Shown in pieces: positions 26,277 through 35,800 of a stretch of 64,000 nt of DNA (positions are counted from its first letter, which is position 1; each line of letters begins with the position of its first letter). The notes beneath the pieces are model-generated. The model was not told the DNA's origin. It saw only the letters and a list, made by a program, of their open reading frames with translations, and did no database searches. The stretch is from Bradyrhizobium sp. 164. GTDB lineage: Bacteria > Pseudomonadota > Alphaproteobacteria > Rhizobiales > Xanthobacteraceae. Position numbers and translations under genes: made by a program. Location: contig NZ_JADPKA010000040.1 of NCBI RefSeq assembly GCF_023073715.1, positions 1 to 64,000 on the forward strand, given 5' to 3'.

Positions 26277-27380
26277 TCAAGGCCGTGCAATCACCCCACC
26301 CGTCATCGGCATCGGCACGCCCGTCGTTGCCGGATAGGATAGCGGCAGGCCCTTGAGGCCGCGCGCGGCAAGGAAACCGAAGGCCTGCGCCTCGATAGCG
26401 TCGGCGGCCCAGCCGAGCGTCTCCGCGGCCTCGACCGTCGCCGAGCCCACCCGCTCCCGGAGCATCCGCAGCATCGTGAGGTTGCGGGCCCCGCCGCCGC
26501 AAACGATCCAGCTGCGCGGTCGTCGCGGCAGCAGCGGTATGATGCGGGCGATCGCGGCCGCAGTGAACGCGGTCAGCGTCGCGGCGCCGTCGGCCGGTGC
26601 CATGTCGCCGAGCTTCAGCGCGGCAAAGTCGTTGCGATCGAGCGACTTTGGCGGCGGCGCTGCGAAGAACGGCAGCGCCAGTGCCCGCGCGATCCAGGCC
26701 TCATCAGCCTTGCCGAGCGCGGCGAACCTTCCCTCCGCATCGAACGCCTGGTTCATGGTGCGGTACATGAAGTCGTCGAGCAGCGCATTGCCGGGGCCGG
26801 TGTCGCAAGCGATCAGCGTGTCGCTGCCGTCGATATAGGTGATGTTAGAGACGCCGCCGATATTGATCACCGCGATCGGGCCCTCGCGCTCCAGCGAATT
26901 GGCGAGCGCCCGATGATAGACCGGCACGAGCGGCGCGCCCTGCCCGCCGGCATCGACGTCGGCGGCGCGGAAATCATACATGACCGGGATATGAATCGCC
27001 TTGGCCAGCGCCGGCCCATCGCCGATCTGCACCGTCAGCCGCTGTTCGGGCCGGTGCAGCACGGTCTGGCCGTGGAAGCCGACGATGTCGATGTCCTCCG
27101 GCCTCATCCGGTTCTGCGCGACGAAAGCGGCGACCGCCTCGGCATGGGCCTGCGTCACTGCGCGCTCAGCCTCGGTCAGGATCCCAGGCCGGGCATCACG
27201 TTGCCGTAGGTGCACGGCCTCGCTCAGCGCCTGGCGCAGCAGGTTGCGCTCGGCCGGACCATAGGGCCGGTAGCCGGTCGGTCCGAACGCCTTGACGTGC
27301 TTTCCGTCGGTTTCGATCAGCGCGACATCCACCCCGTCCAGCGAGGTGCCGCTCATCAGACCGAGTGCCGTCAACATCAT
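26277..27380 (-). CDS. anmK: Anhydro-N-acetylmuramic acid kinase
   Basis: A 367-residue sugar kinase of peptidoglycan recycling. It phosphorylates and hydrolyses 1,6-anhydro-MurNAc to MurNAc-6-phosphate. The N-terminal MSGTSLDGVDVALIE and the ATP-binding segments GFHGQTVLHRP near residue 103, NIGGVSNITYI near 173 and GPGNALLDDFM near 198 are diagnostic, as is the C-terminal VCGGGARNLTMLRML. The start has tandem ATG codons (27380 and 27377). It is divergent from tyrS. No murQ or other recycling gene is adjacent. Confidence 0.94.
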   Translation of the reverse strand: MMLTALGLMSGTSLDGVDVALIETDGKHVKAFGPTGYRPYGPAERNLLRQALSEAVHLRQRDARPGILTEAERAVTQAHAEAVAAFVAQNRMRPEDIDIVGFHGQTVLHRPEQRLTVQIGDGPALAKAIHIPVMYDFRAADVDAGGQGAPLVPVYHRALANSLEREGPIAVINIGGVSNITYIDGSDTLIACDTGPGNALLDDFMYRTMNQAFDAEGRFAALGKADEAWIARALALPFFAAPPPKSLDRNDFAALKLGDMAPADGAATLTAFTAAAIARIIPLLPRRPRSWIVCGGGARNLTMLRMLRERVGSATVEAAETLGWAADAIEAQAFGFLAARGLKGLPLSYPATTGVPMPMTGGVIARP

Positions 27381-27419
27381 GGACCAGCGTCCTCAAAGGC
27401 CCACCCTGGCATGCCGATC

Positions 27420-27464
27420 TTGTGCCAGAGGGACACATCTTATAATGCCACTGCGCCAAGTGGC
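27420..27464 (+). promoter_or_regulatory. Candidate tyrS promoter with overlapping hairpin
   Basis: A perfect TATAAT at 27441-27446 is preceded by TTGTGC at 27420-27425 (15-base spacing, slightly short). The inverted repeat GCCACT-GCGCCA-AGTGGC (27447-27464) follows immediately and would fall at the transcription start. It could be an operator or a small leader hairpin. Confidence 0.4.
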
Positions 27465-27544
27465 GGGTGGCAATCGAGTTCCCACGCAAGATCCTTAAAT
27501 TGCTCCCAAAACAGTAAACCAAGAATTGTCAGGCACGCCGACAA

Positions 27545-28798
27545 ATGACTGCATTCAAATCGGATTTCCTCAACACCCTGCAGGAACGTGGGTTCATCCA
27601 CCAGTGCTCCGATTTCGAGGGGCTGGACGCGCTCGCCGCTAGGGGCGAGGCGACCGCCTATGTCGGCTACGATTGCACCGCCCCCTCGCTACATATCGGC
27701 AACTATCTGACCATGATGATGCTGCACTGGCTGCAGCAATCCGGCAACAAGCCGATCACGCTGATGGGCGGCGGCACCACCATGGTCGGCGATCCCTCCG
27801 GCAAGGACGAGACGCGCGCGATGCGCACGGTCGCCGAGATCGAGGCGAACAAGGCCTCGATCCGCGGCGTGTTCGCCAAGGTGCTGCGCTATGGCGAAGG
27901 CAAGAGCGACGCTGTCATGCTCGACAACGCCGAGTGGTTGACCAAGCTGAACTGGATCGAGATGCTGCGCGACGTCGGCCGGCATTTCTCGGTCAACCGC
28001 ATGCTGACCATGGACTCCGTGCGGCTGCGCCTCGAGCGCGAGCAGGAGATGAGCTTCATCGAGTTCAACTACATGGTCTGCCAGGCCTACGACTTCGTCG
28101 AGCTCGCCAAGCGCACCGGCTGCCGCCTCCAGATGGGCGGCTCGGACCAGTGGGGCAACATCATCATGGGCGTCGATCTCGGCCGCCGCATGGGCACGCA
28201 CCAGTTGTTCGCGCTGACGACGCCGCTGCTGACGACCGCGTCCGGCGCCAAGATGGGCAAGACCGCGCAGGGCGCGGTCTGGCTCAACGCCGACCAATTC
28301 TCGCCGTATGATTTCTGGCAGTACTGGCGCAACACCGAGGATGCCGACGTCGGCAAATTCTTGAAGCTGTTCACGACGCTGCCAATCAGCGAGATCAAGA
28401 AGCTCGAGACCCTCGGCGGCTCGGAGATCAACGAGGCCAAGAAGGTGCTCGCCACCGAGGCGACTGCGCTGCTGCACGGCCGCGATGCCGCGAACGAGGC
28501 AGCAGAGACCGCGCGCCGCACCTTTGAGGAAGGTGCGCTCGCCGAAAGCCTGCCGACTGTGGAAATTCCGCGTGGCGAGCTCGACGATGGTCTCGGCGTG
28601 CTCAGCGCCTTCGTTCGGGCGGGCTTGGTTGCCTCAAACGGCGAAGCCCGCCGCCAGATCAAGGGGGGCGGCCTGCGCATCAACGACGCCCCCGTCACCG
28701 ACGAGAAGATGGCACTCTCGGTGGCCAATCTGACACCGGAAGGCGTGATCAAGCTGTCGTTCGGCAAGAAGAAGCACGTCCTCATCAAGCCTGCATAG
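27545..28798 (+). CDS. tyrS: Tyrosyl-tRNA synthetase
   Basis: A 417-residue class I aminoacyl-tRNA synthetase that charges tRNA-Tyr. The HIGH motif appears as [10 protein letters not shown] near residue 49. The KMSKS equivalent is GAKMGKT near residue 238, as in bacterial TyrRS. The anticodon-recognising S4-like domain is at the C-terminus (about 350-417: [32 protein letters not shown]). The [11 protein letters not shown] segment near 197 contains the tyrosine-binding residues. The start is a single ATG at 27545. Upstream lies a candidate promoter. The MFS transporter gene begins 57 bp after the stop. Confidence 0.96.
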   Translation: MTAFKSDFLNTLQERGFIHQCSDFEGLDALAARGEATAYVGYDCTAPSLHIGNYLTMMMLHWLQQSGNKPITLMGGGTTMVGDPSGKDETRAMRTVAEIEANKASIRGVFAKVLRYGEGKSDAVMLDNAEWLTKLNWIEMLRDVGRHFSVNRMLTMDSVRLRLEREQEMSFIEFNYMVCQAYDFVELAKRTGCRLQMGGSDQWGNIIMGVDLGRRMGTHQLFALTTPLLTTASGAKMGKTAQGAVWLNADQFSPYDFWQYWRNTEDADVGKFLKLFTTLPISEIKKLETLGGSEINEAKKVLATEATALLHGRDAANEAAETARRTFEEGALAESLPTVEIPRGELDDGLGVLSAFVRAGLVASNGEARRQIKGGGLRINDAPVTDEKMALSVANLTPEGVIKLSFGKKKHVLIKPA

Positions 28799-28855
28799 GC
28801 GTATGAGCTTTTCGCTGCTTGTCAGGGCGCGGCGAAGCGCGCTCCTTGACCGGCA

Positions 28856-30112
28856 ATGGACCAGAACACGCCCAGGCAGGCCGAGGACCGCGCAGCGGCT
28901 GCGCCGGGAGGTGCCGTGCGGACCGCGCTCGTCGTGCTCGCGCTGTGTTTCGCGCTGGCTGTCCTTGGCCGCGGCCTCAGCGAGAGCTTCACCGTCTTCC
29001 TCAAGCCCATCTCCGAAAGCTTTGGCTGGGATCGCGCGCAGGTCGTCTCGATCTATTCGCTGACCTGGCTCGTCAGCGGACTGACCGCGCCTCTGGTCGG
29101 GCGGCTATTCGACCATTCCGGTCCCCGCGTCGTCTATGCGCTCGGACTGTTCCTGCTCGGCTCGGCCTTCCTGATTGCGGGCCATGCGCAAGCGCTCTGG
29201 CAATTCCAGCTCTCGATCGGACTGTGTGTCGGGATCGGGGTCGCCTTCATCGGCAACGTGCCGAATTCGATTCTGCTCGGCCGCTGGTTCGGGCCGCGGC
29301 TGCCGACCGCGATGGCCGTGGTTTATTCGGCAATGGGCGGCGGCGTGCTGGCGCTGCTGCCGGCCTCGCAGCTCCTGATCGATCACATCGGCTGGCGCGA
29401 GACCTATCAGCTGTTCGGCTTCGCTGCGCTGGGCCTGCTGGTGCCGCTCATGCTGCTGCCATGGCCGCTGTTCGCTGCCGGCTCGCCGCACGTGACCAAG
29501 AAGACCGATCCAGATTTCGTTGACAACGGCTGGACGCTTGTTGGCGCCATGCGCCATCACGCCTTCTGGGCGCTGTTCTCGACCTTCTTCTTCACCGCGG
29601 TCGGCATGTACGCGATCGCGGCGCAGATCGTGGCCTATCTGATCGATGCCGGTTTCCCGCCGCTTCAGGCCGCGACTGCCTGGGGCTTCTCCGGCGTCGT
29701 GCTGGTGTTCGGGATGTTGGGGGTCTCCGCGCTCGACGGGCTGATCGGGCGCCGGCCGTCGGTGCTGCTGAGCTACGCGATCTCGATGCTCGGCATCTTC
29801 CTGCTCTGGCTCTTGCAGTATTATCCGAACATCATCCTGCTCACCGGTTTCGTCGTCTGCTTCGGCAGCATGATGGGCTCGCGCGGGCCGCTGATCACCG
29901 CAACCGCGATGAAAATCTTCCAGGGAAAACGGGTGGGCACCATCTATGGCACCATCTCGATCGGCAGTGGCCTCGGCTCAGCATTCGGCTCCTGGAGCGG
30001 CGGCCTGATCCATGACGCGACCCATGGCTACAACGCGCTGCTCGCCTTCGCACTTGCGAGTGTGGTGCTCGGGATGATTCCATTCCTGGTCGTGCCTGCC
30101 TTGCGACGGTAG
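28856..30112 (+). CDS. MFS transporter, OFA-like
   Basis: A 418-residue major facilitator with about 12 hydrophobic helices. Helix 2-3 loop motif LVGRLFDHSGPRVVYA near residue 80 is the characteristic MFS motif A variant. The N-terminal 30 residues are hydrophilic. The overall resemblance is to the oxalate/formate antiporter (OFA) and monocarboxylate group, from GRGLSESFTVFLKPISESFGWDRAQV in helix 1-2. The substrate is unknown. Separate from tyrS by 57 bp and perhaps in the same transcript. The ribosome binding site is weak. Confidence 0.85.
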   Translation: MDQNTPRQAEDRAAAAPGGAVRTALVVLALCFALAVLGRGLSESFTVFLKPISESFGWDRAQVVSIYSLTWLVSGLTAPLVGRLFDHSGPRVVYALGLFLLGSAFLIAGHAQALWQFQLSIGLCVGIGVAFIGNVPNSILLGRWFGPRLPTAMAVVYSAMGGGVLALLPASQLLIDHIGWRETYQLFGFAALGLLVPLMLLPWPLFAAGSPHVTKKTDPDFVDNGWTLVGAMRHHAFWALFSTFFFTAVGMYAIAAQIVAYLIDAGFPPLQAATAWGFSGVVLVFGMLGVSALDGLIGRRPSVLLSYAISMLGIFLLWLLQYYPNIILLTGFVVCFGSMMGSRGPLITATAMKIFQGKRVGTIYGTISIGSGLGSAFGSWSGGLIHDATHGYNALLAFALASVVLGMIPFLVVPALRR

Positions 30113-30330
30113 GTTTCCCAGGGGTAACTTGAGTTCGTTTGCGTCACCGGAAAATTACGGATGGGCACGACGCCAACACAGGAAAAAATGCGGATCGCGC
30201 GCGACTGAGGGCGGAGCCTGCGGTGTTTTGTCCGACATGACGAAAATGTCAGCGCGGAATTGATCCTGATGGCTTGCGAGGCGGAATCGAATACGGTCCA
30301 AGTCGCGCATTGGATGGAGGGCACAAACCA

Positions 30331-30768
30331 ATGAACTTTCCCTATCTCACTCGCTTTCAACCGGTTCTCCTGAGCCTGTTTCGCTTCATCACCGGCCTCT
30401 TGCTGTTCCAGTACGGCGTTGCGAAGATCTTCAAGTTTCCAGTGCTTCCTTACTTCGCCAACATCCCGCCGCTGATCTGGACGGCAGGCGCGATCGAGCT
30501 GGTGCTCGGTGCGCTCCTGATGCTCGGTCTGTTCACCCGCCTCGCGGCTTTCATTCTCTCGGGTGAGATGGCCTTCGCCTACTTCATGGGCCACATGTTC
30601 AAGGGCGAAACGCCGGTGTTCCTGCCGCTGCTCAACGGCGGCACCGCCGCCATCCTGTTCTGCTTCGCCTGCCTCTACCTCTCGGCAGCCGGCGGCGGCT
30701 CGGTCAGCGTCGATGCGGCGATGGGCAAGGAAAGCGATTCGACCGGCGGCGCCTACGCGCGGCGCTGA
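30331..30768 (+). CDS. DoxX family membrane protein
   Basis: A 145-residue protein with four hydrophobic segments (about residues 12-32, 47-67, 75-95 and 108-128), in the DoxX/DoxD-like superfamily, whose members are linked to thiosulfate:quinone oxidation or redox stress in other bacteria. The function here is unknown. The segment GLLLFQYGVAKIFKFP near residue 22 is the conserved family signature. The ATG at 30331 follows GGAGG. Extension to 30274 is not supported. It is followed by a small minus-strand gene. Confidence 0.88.
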   Translation: MNFPYLTRFQPVLLSLFRFITGLLLFQYGVAKIFKFPVLPYFANIPPLIWTAGAIELVLGALLMLGLFTRLAAFILSGEMAFAYFMGHMFKGETPVFLPLLNGGTAAILFCFACLYLSAAGGGSVSVDAAMGKESDSTGGAYARR

Positions 30769-30796
30769 CGCGCTCGCGGATTCGAAGGAAAGACAG

Positions 30797-30820
30797 GGCA
30801 CCGGCGCATTTGCCGGTGCC
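30797..30820 (-). terminator. Hairpin following the 28-residue micro-protein gene
   Basis: GGCACCGGC (30797-30805) pairs with GCCGGTGCC (30812-30820). On the minus strand it is followed by CTGTCTTTCC, a weak T-rich tail. It may terminate the small gene at 30824-30910, and perhaps also the DoxX gene on the other strand. Confidence 0.55.
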
Positions 30821-30823
30821 GGC

Positions 30824-30910
30824 TCAACGCGCGCCCAGCACGTTCCAGATGAGAACGAGAGCCGCCACGAGCAGCACCGACATGATGATGCGGTGAACGA
30901 ATCGACTCAT
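30824..30910 (-). CDS. 28-residue single-helix membrane micro-protein
   Basis: The minus strand reads MSRFVHRIIMSVLLVAALVLIWNVLGAR and then stops. Residues 8-25 form one hydrophobic helix, with two arginines and a histidine on the N-terminal side and one arginine at the C-terminus, so it is likely an inner-membrane peptide. A GGGA-type ribosome binding site lies about nine bases upstream of the ATG at 30910, and a hairpin terminator follows directly. It is too short for standard gene finders. The function is unknown. It lies between the DoxX gene and the chemotaxis receptor. Confidence 0.55.
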   Translation of the reverse strand: MSRFVHRIIMSVLLVAALVLIWNVLGAR

Positions 30911-31155
30911 TGCTGTCCCGGCAAGGCTCGGCCACACCAAAATCCAGCATCAATTCTTCCCGCGATTGGATGCGCCATGCGCAGGCGCGGCGCGTTTGCG
31001 CATGCGACTGCGAACGCCGCATGCATGGCAGCGCGTTGCCCGCGTCCGTTCATGATTGGTAAGAACTTCATGCTACCGACGCGAGCAATAACCACCATTC
31101 GTTGAGACCGTGATGCAACTGCTCAGTCATCTGAAGATCCGCCAAGCTTGCCAGC
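30911..31155. other. Gap between the micro-protein and the chemotaxis receptor
   Basis: Of this 245-bp stretch, nothing is recognised except the short frame from the ATG at 31113 ([10 protein letters not shown]), which appears to be the displaced N-terminus of the receptor at 31156-32805. That frame runs on to a stop at 31275. Confidence 0.45.
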
Positions 31156-32805
31156 ATGGTCTGCCTCGCGGCGCTCACGGTCACGGCCATCATCGGGGTA
31201 TCGGCCGTGCTGAGCAAGGGCCGCATGATGGAGGACCGCGTCCAGCAGATGCGGACGGCGGTGGAGCTCCTCTATAACTACGCGCAATCGCTCCAGGACG
31301 AGGTGACAGCCGGCAAGCTCACGCAAGCCGAGGCCAAGAGCTTGTTCCATCAACGCGGCCGCCGTATGAGTTTCAACGGCGGTCAAGGCTACCCGGTGGT
31401 CTATAATCAGGACACCTCCCTGGTCGTGAACGGCGCCAATCAGCAGCTCGAAGGCAAGATCACCGGCGCCAAGGATTCCAACGGCGTGTTGATTGCCGAC
31501 GCCATCATCAGGGCCGGCACCGACACCGCGCAGGGTGGCGTGACCTCCTATCTCTATCCCCGCCCCGGCCAGACTGAGCCGGTCCGCAAGACCGTGTTCG
31601 CGCGCAGATTCGCGCCTTGGAACGTGACCATCAGCTACGGACTCTACGTCGACGACATCGACGCCGACGTGCGCGCGCTGACGCTGGAGCTCGCCGCCAT
31701 CGGCGTCGGCCTGATGCTGCTGATGGCGATGCTGTCCTGGCTGATCGCCCGCGACGTGCTCGCCGCGCTGGACCGCCAGAAGAACCGCATGCATCAGATC
31801 TCGGAAGGCGCCATCGACAAGGCGGTCGAAGAGACCGACCGCGGCGACGAGATCGGCCGCATGGCCGAGACGCTCGAAGTGCTCCGGCAAACCGCGCTGA
31901 CCGCGCGTAACCTGGAGGCCGAGCAGGTCGCCACCAAGGCCCGTAACGAGCAGGAGAAACGCGATGCCTTGATCGCGCTTGCCGACCGCTTCGATGCGTC
32001 CGTCGGCCAGCTGGTCGGGCTGATGGCTTCGGGCTCCGGCGAACTCGAGGCGACCGCCAAGTCGATGTCCTCCACCGCCGAAGGCACCAACCGCCGCGCC
32101 GCCGTGGTCGGCTCGGCCGCTACGGAGGCCAGCCAGCGCGTCCAGACCGTCGCGGCCGCCGCCGAAGAGCTCTCCTCTTCCATCACCGAGATCAGCCGTC
32201 AGGTCGCGCAGTCCGCCGAAGTCACCGGACGCGCGGTGGACAGTGCGCGCCGCACCGACACGATCGTGCGCGCGCTGTCCGACGGTGCCCAGCAGATCGA
32301 GCACGTCGCCGAGCTGATCTCCAGCATCGCGGCACAGACCAATTTGCTCGCGCTCAACGCCACTATCGAGGCTGCACGCGCAGGCGAAGCCGGTCGTGGC
32401 TTTGCCGTGGTCGCCTCCGAGGTGAAGTCGCTCGCGAGCCAGACCGCGGAAGCCACCCGCGAGATCGGGGACAAGATCGCCCAGATCCAGGGCGCGACCA
32501 AAGAAGCGGTGGACGCAATCGGCGGCATCACCGCCACCATCGAGGAGGTCAGTCGCATCGCGACCTCGATCGGCGCGGCCATCGAGGAGCAAGGTGCCGC
32601 CACCGCCGAGATCGCCCGCAGCGTGTCGCAGACCGCAGAAGCGACCCAGGAGGTCACGACCAATATCAGCGCCGTTAGCACGGCTGCGAACGAGACCGGC
32701 AACGCTGCCGGCATGGTGCTCGCGGCCGCCTCGAGCCTCTCCAAGCAGGCCGAACAGCTCTCCGGCGAGGTCGGGACGTTCCTGGCTGGCGTGCGCGCGG
32801 CGTAA
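31156..32805 (+). CDS. Methyl-accepting chemotaxis protein, N-terminus apparently frameshifted
   Basis: A 549-residue receptor. It has a membrane helix at about 1-20, a single-Cache-type periplasmic sensor domain (about 25-170), a second helix (about 178-198), a HAMP region and a signalling domain with the hairpin [37 protein letters not shown] near residue 390. The likely original start, [10 protein letters not shown] at 31113, is in another frame and joins [13 protein letters not shown] only after a 2-base loss or 1-base gain near 31142. An in-frame stop at 31132 prevents a start upstream of it. Translation from ATG 31156 has no good ribosome binding site. Confidence 0.85.
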   Translation: MVCLAALTVTAIIGVSAVLSKGRMMEDRVQQMRTAVELLYNYAQSLQDEVTAGKLTQAEAKSLFHQRGRRMSFNGGQGYPVVYNQDTSLVVNGANQQLEGKITGAKDSNGVLIADAIIRAGTDTAQGGVTSYLYPRPGQTEPVRKTVFARRFAPWNVTISYGLYVDDIDADVRALTLELAAIGVGLMLLMAMLSWLIARDVLAALDRQKNRMHQISEGAIDKAVEETDRGDEIGRMAETLEVLRQTALTARNLEAEQVATKARNEQEKRDALIALADRFDASVGQLVGLMASGSGELEATAKSMSSTAEGTNRRAAVVGSAATEASQRVQTVAAAAEELSSSITEISRQVAQSAEVTGRAVDSARRTDTIVRALSDGAQQIEHVAELISSIAAQTNLLALNATIEAARAGEAGRGFAVVASEVKSLASQTAEATREIGDKIAQIQGATKEAVDAIGGITATIEEVSRIATSIGAAIEEQGAATAEIARSVSQTAEATQEVTTNISAVSTAANETGNAAGMVLAAASSLSKQAEQLSGEVGTFLAGVRAA

Positions 32806-32823
32806 GTTTCCGACCCCCACATG

Positions 32824-32854
32824 CGTCATGCCCGGGACAGGCCCGGGCGTGACG
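32824..32854. terminator. Strong inverted repeat between convergent genes
   Basis: CGTCATGCCCGGG (32824-32836) and CCCGGGCGTGACG (32842-32854) are arms around a five-base loop, with one mismatch. It sits between the convergent stops of the chemotaxis receptor and the AsmA-like gene, and can act as a bidirectional terminator. It also resembles a dispersed repeat type common in Bradyrhizobium. Confidence 0.65.
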
Positions 32855-32872
32855 GACTCTTGAGTCCCGCTT

Positions 32873-35800
32873 CTATCGCCGCGCCAGGCTGCAACCGCTC
32901 GACAGCTGCCGCGTCGAACCGGTCGACCCGTCGTTCGATTGCGACTGGAATTCCTCGAATGGCGAGTTCTGCTTGCCGGTGTTGAACTCGAAGATCTTGC
33001 GGAACAGGCCCGGCGCCATTGCCGAGATCGGATTGACGCGCATCACGGGCGCGGCCGGGGTGCCGACGACCTCGTAGGTCACGCCGATCAGCCCCTCGTT
33101 GTTGCCGCCGCCGAGGAAGATGCCGAACAACGGGATCTGGCCGAAGATGTTGTTGACGCCATACATCGGCACGAAGGTGCCGCTCATGCACACCTGGTTG
33201 CCGGGATAGTCAATCGAGCCCTCGATGGTGGCGCCGATCATCGGTCCCTTGACGACGCCGTCGCGGATCGTGAGCGCGCCATTCTGACGGGTGAACTCGG
33301 CGCGGAGCGCGCTGAAGGAGACGCCGTTGCCGGTGCCGTTGGGCGCGCCGGCAGCAACGCGCTCGAGCTGCGCCTCGCCCTTGACTGTGAAGTCGCGCAC
33401 GTTGATGAGACCCTCGCGCGACGTGTTCGGCTCGGATGTCGGCGGCTCCATCGCCACCACCATCTGGCCGCCGACCGCCTTGGTATAGGTATCGGTGAAG
33501 CGCAGCAGCGCGCCGGCATCGTTGGTCTGGAGATAGATCACTTCACGGCTGCCCTGCGCGCGCCCACCGCGCAAATCGGCTGCCACCGGCGTATCACGGC
33601 CGATCTTGCCACTCAGCGTGAAGGCTTTGACGGCGCCGTTGCGTTTCGACATCTTGGCATCGACGCTGCGCATCGCCTCGCCGTTGAAGCCGGCGACGGC
33701 GCCGAGCTTCACGTCGATGTCGAAATCGATGTTCTTCAGCTTGTTCTTGGCATCGTCCTTGGAATTGCCTGAGATCGCCGACTTCAGGAAACCGCGGCCA
33801 TCGAACACGTCGCCGCGCATGGTGCCGCGCACCACGCCGTCCTGGCTGCGCTCCACCTTCAACGAGGCCTTGTCGCCGTCGGAGGGCGAATAGGTCGGGA
33901 AGTTTGCGTTGATGAGGTCGCCATTCGCATCGATCTCGAGCGAGCCCTTGATCGAGGCGCCACCGCCCTCGATGACGATGTCCTCGAAACGCGTCGATTG
34001 CGCCGCCGGCACCACTTTGAAGCTGGCCTTGCCGGACTTGCCCGGCAGCTTGACCCAGCCGGGCAAGATGTTGTCGAGCTTCACCGAGGTCAGGTCGGCC
34101 TCGACGCCGAGCTTCGTCGTCTGATCCGCGCCGCTCGCGATCTTGCCCGACAGCTTGATCGGCAACGATCCACTCACGGCAGGGCTGAGATCGAACCCCA
34201 GGCGCGCGCGGCTGGCATCGTCCAGCGTCGCCTGCAATCTGACGTCCGCATCGCCCTCGGCCGGCTTGCGATAGTCGAGCGAGGCGGCCTGCCCGTTGAT
34301 CTTGACGTCTCCCTTGACCTGATAGCCCTGGTTGCTCGCGATGATCTTGAGGTTGTTGGCCTCCAGCTTCTGGTTCATCACCAGCTTGTCGGCGGCAAAG
34401 CCGTTGAGCTCGGCTGTCACGGCATAGGTGGTGTCGGCCCTGGTCAGCTCGCCCTTGACCGGCATGCCGAGCTGGATGTTCGCCGAGAACGTCCCCTTGC
34501 TGGTATTGGGATCGACGACGGTCGAAGACAGATCGCTCAGGCGATCATTGGAGAGCATTTCGGCCGCCGCGGGCACCGGTCCGTCGACGCGAAATCTCGT
34601 GCGCGACGGCGACGGCTTGGGCGCCATGTCCGGCACCTCGAAAGTGAAGTCGGAGATCGTGATCTTGCGGCCGGCGGGCGTATCGGCAATGCCCTGCCCG
34701 ATGTTCACGGTCGCAGTGCGGCCGGTCACGCGCGCCTTCAGATCGGCATCGTGCACCACCGGCATGCCGTCCACCGGACGCACCGCGACACCGCCTGCCA
34801 CGATGTTGACCGATAGGCCGTCGTCGGGGATGGGAGGCCCCTTGCGCGGAAGGTTCTTCACCGGCGAGTTGACGCCGATCTCGATGCGCTGGAGCGTGCC
34901 GCGCTCGATCCGCTCGATCACCCATTCACGCAGCTCGGGAACGATCAATGTGGGCCACATCCGCTTCAGCGCGGAGGCCGACATCGGCGTTCCCGCAAAG
35001 CCGAGCGTCAGCCGCGGCTCGCCCGAATAGTCGATGGCACCGGTGCCGGCGACACCGATCTCGCCATTGCTGATATCGGCCTGCGTCAGCAAGAGGCGCT
35101 TGTGGTCAGTGTCGAAACGGAAACCGATCGCAATACGGTTGAAGACGAGCGGCGGCTCGTTGTCGATGCCACCAAGCAGGATTGAGCCGCCATTGAAGCC
35201 GAGCTGCCAGTCATTGGTGGCGCCATTCGGTGGCTCGAGATGCCCGAGCAAGGTCAGGCGGTTGGCGCCGGAGAGAATTTTGAACGGAGCGACCAGCACC
35301 CGCCGGTTCGCGTCCCACTCGACGTTGATCTCGGCCGAGTCGATCGCCATCGGATAATCGGGCGTGTCCGTGTCGATGATGTTGCCCGCGCCGACCGCAA
35401 TCTTGCCGCGGAAGTAGGTCGGCACGCCGTCGCGGCCGAGTTCGCCCTTCAGCTCGCCCGTCAGCGGCAGGTCCGCGGTATAGGTGAGATCCTTGACCCG
35501 CAGCGCCAAGAGGATGTTGGAGGTCGAGACCTTGTCGGCGCGGATGTCGACCGAGCGCACGCCGTTCTCGGCCGGCCCGATCGTGGCGCGCAGCATCCAC
35601 GGGCGCGCGCCCTCCTCGCCGAGACTGAGCGCGACGCCGCCACTGCTCGGGCGGCGCAGGCTGAGCGTGATGTTCTCGAACGACCATTTGCTGCCGCGCT
35701 GCTGGTCGTCGACGATCAGATTGCCGTTCTTCAGGCCGATCTCGTTGAGGTTCTGGCCGTCGAGGCCGGTCATGCTCAGACTGTCGAGCCAATCGAGGCC

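Noticed and set aside
30160..30208. Small ORF between the MFS and DoxX genes
   Set aside because: Only about 15 codons, no ribosome binding site and no hydrophobic pattern.
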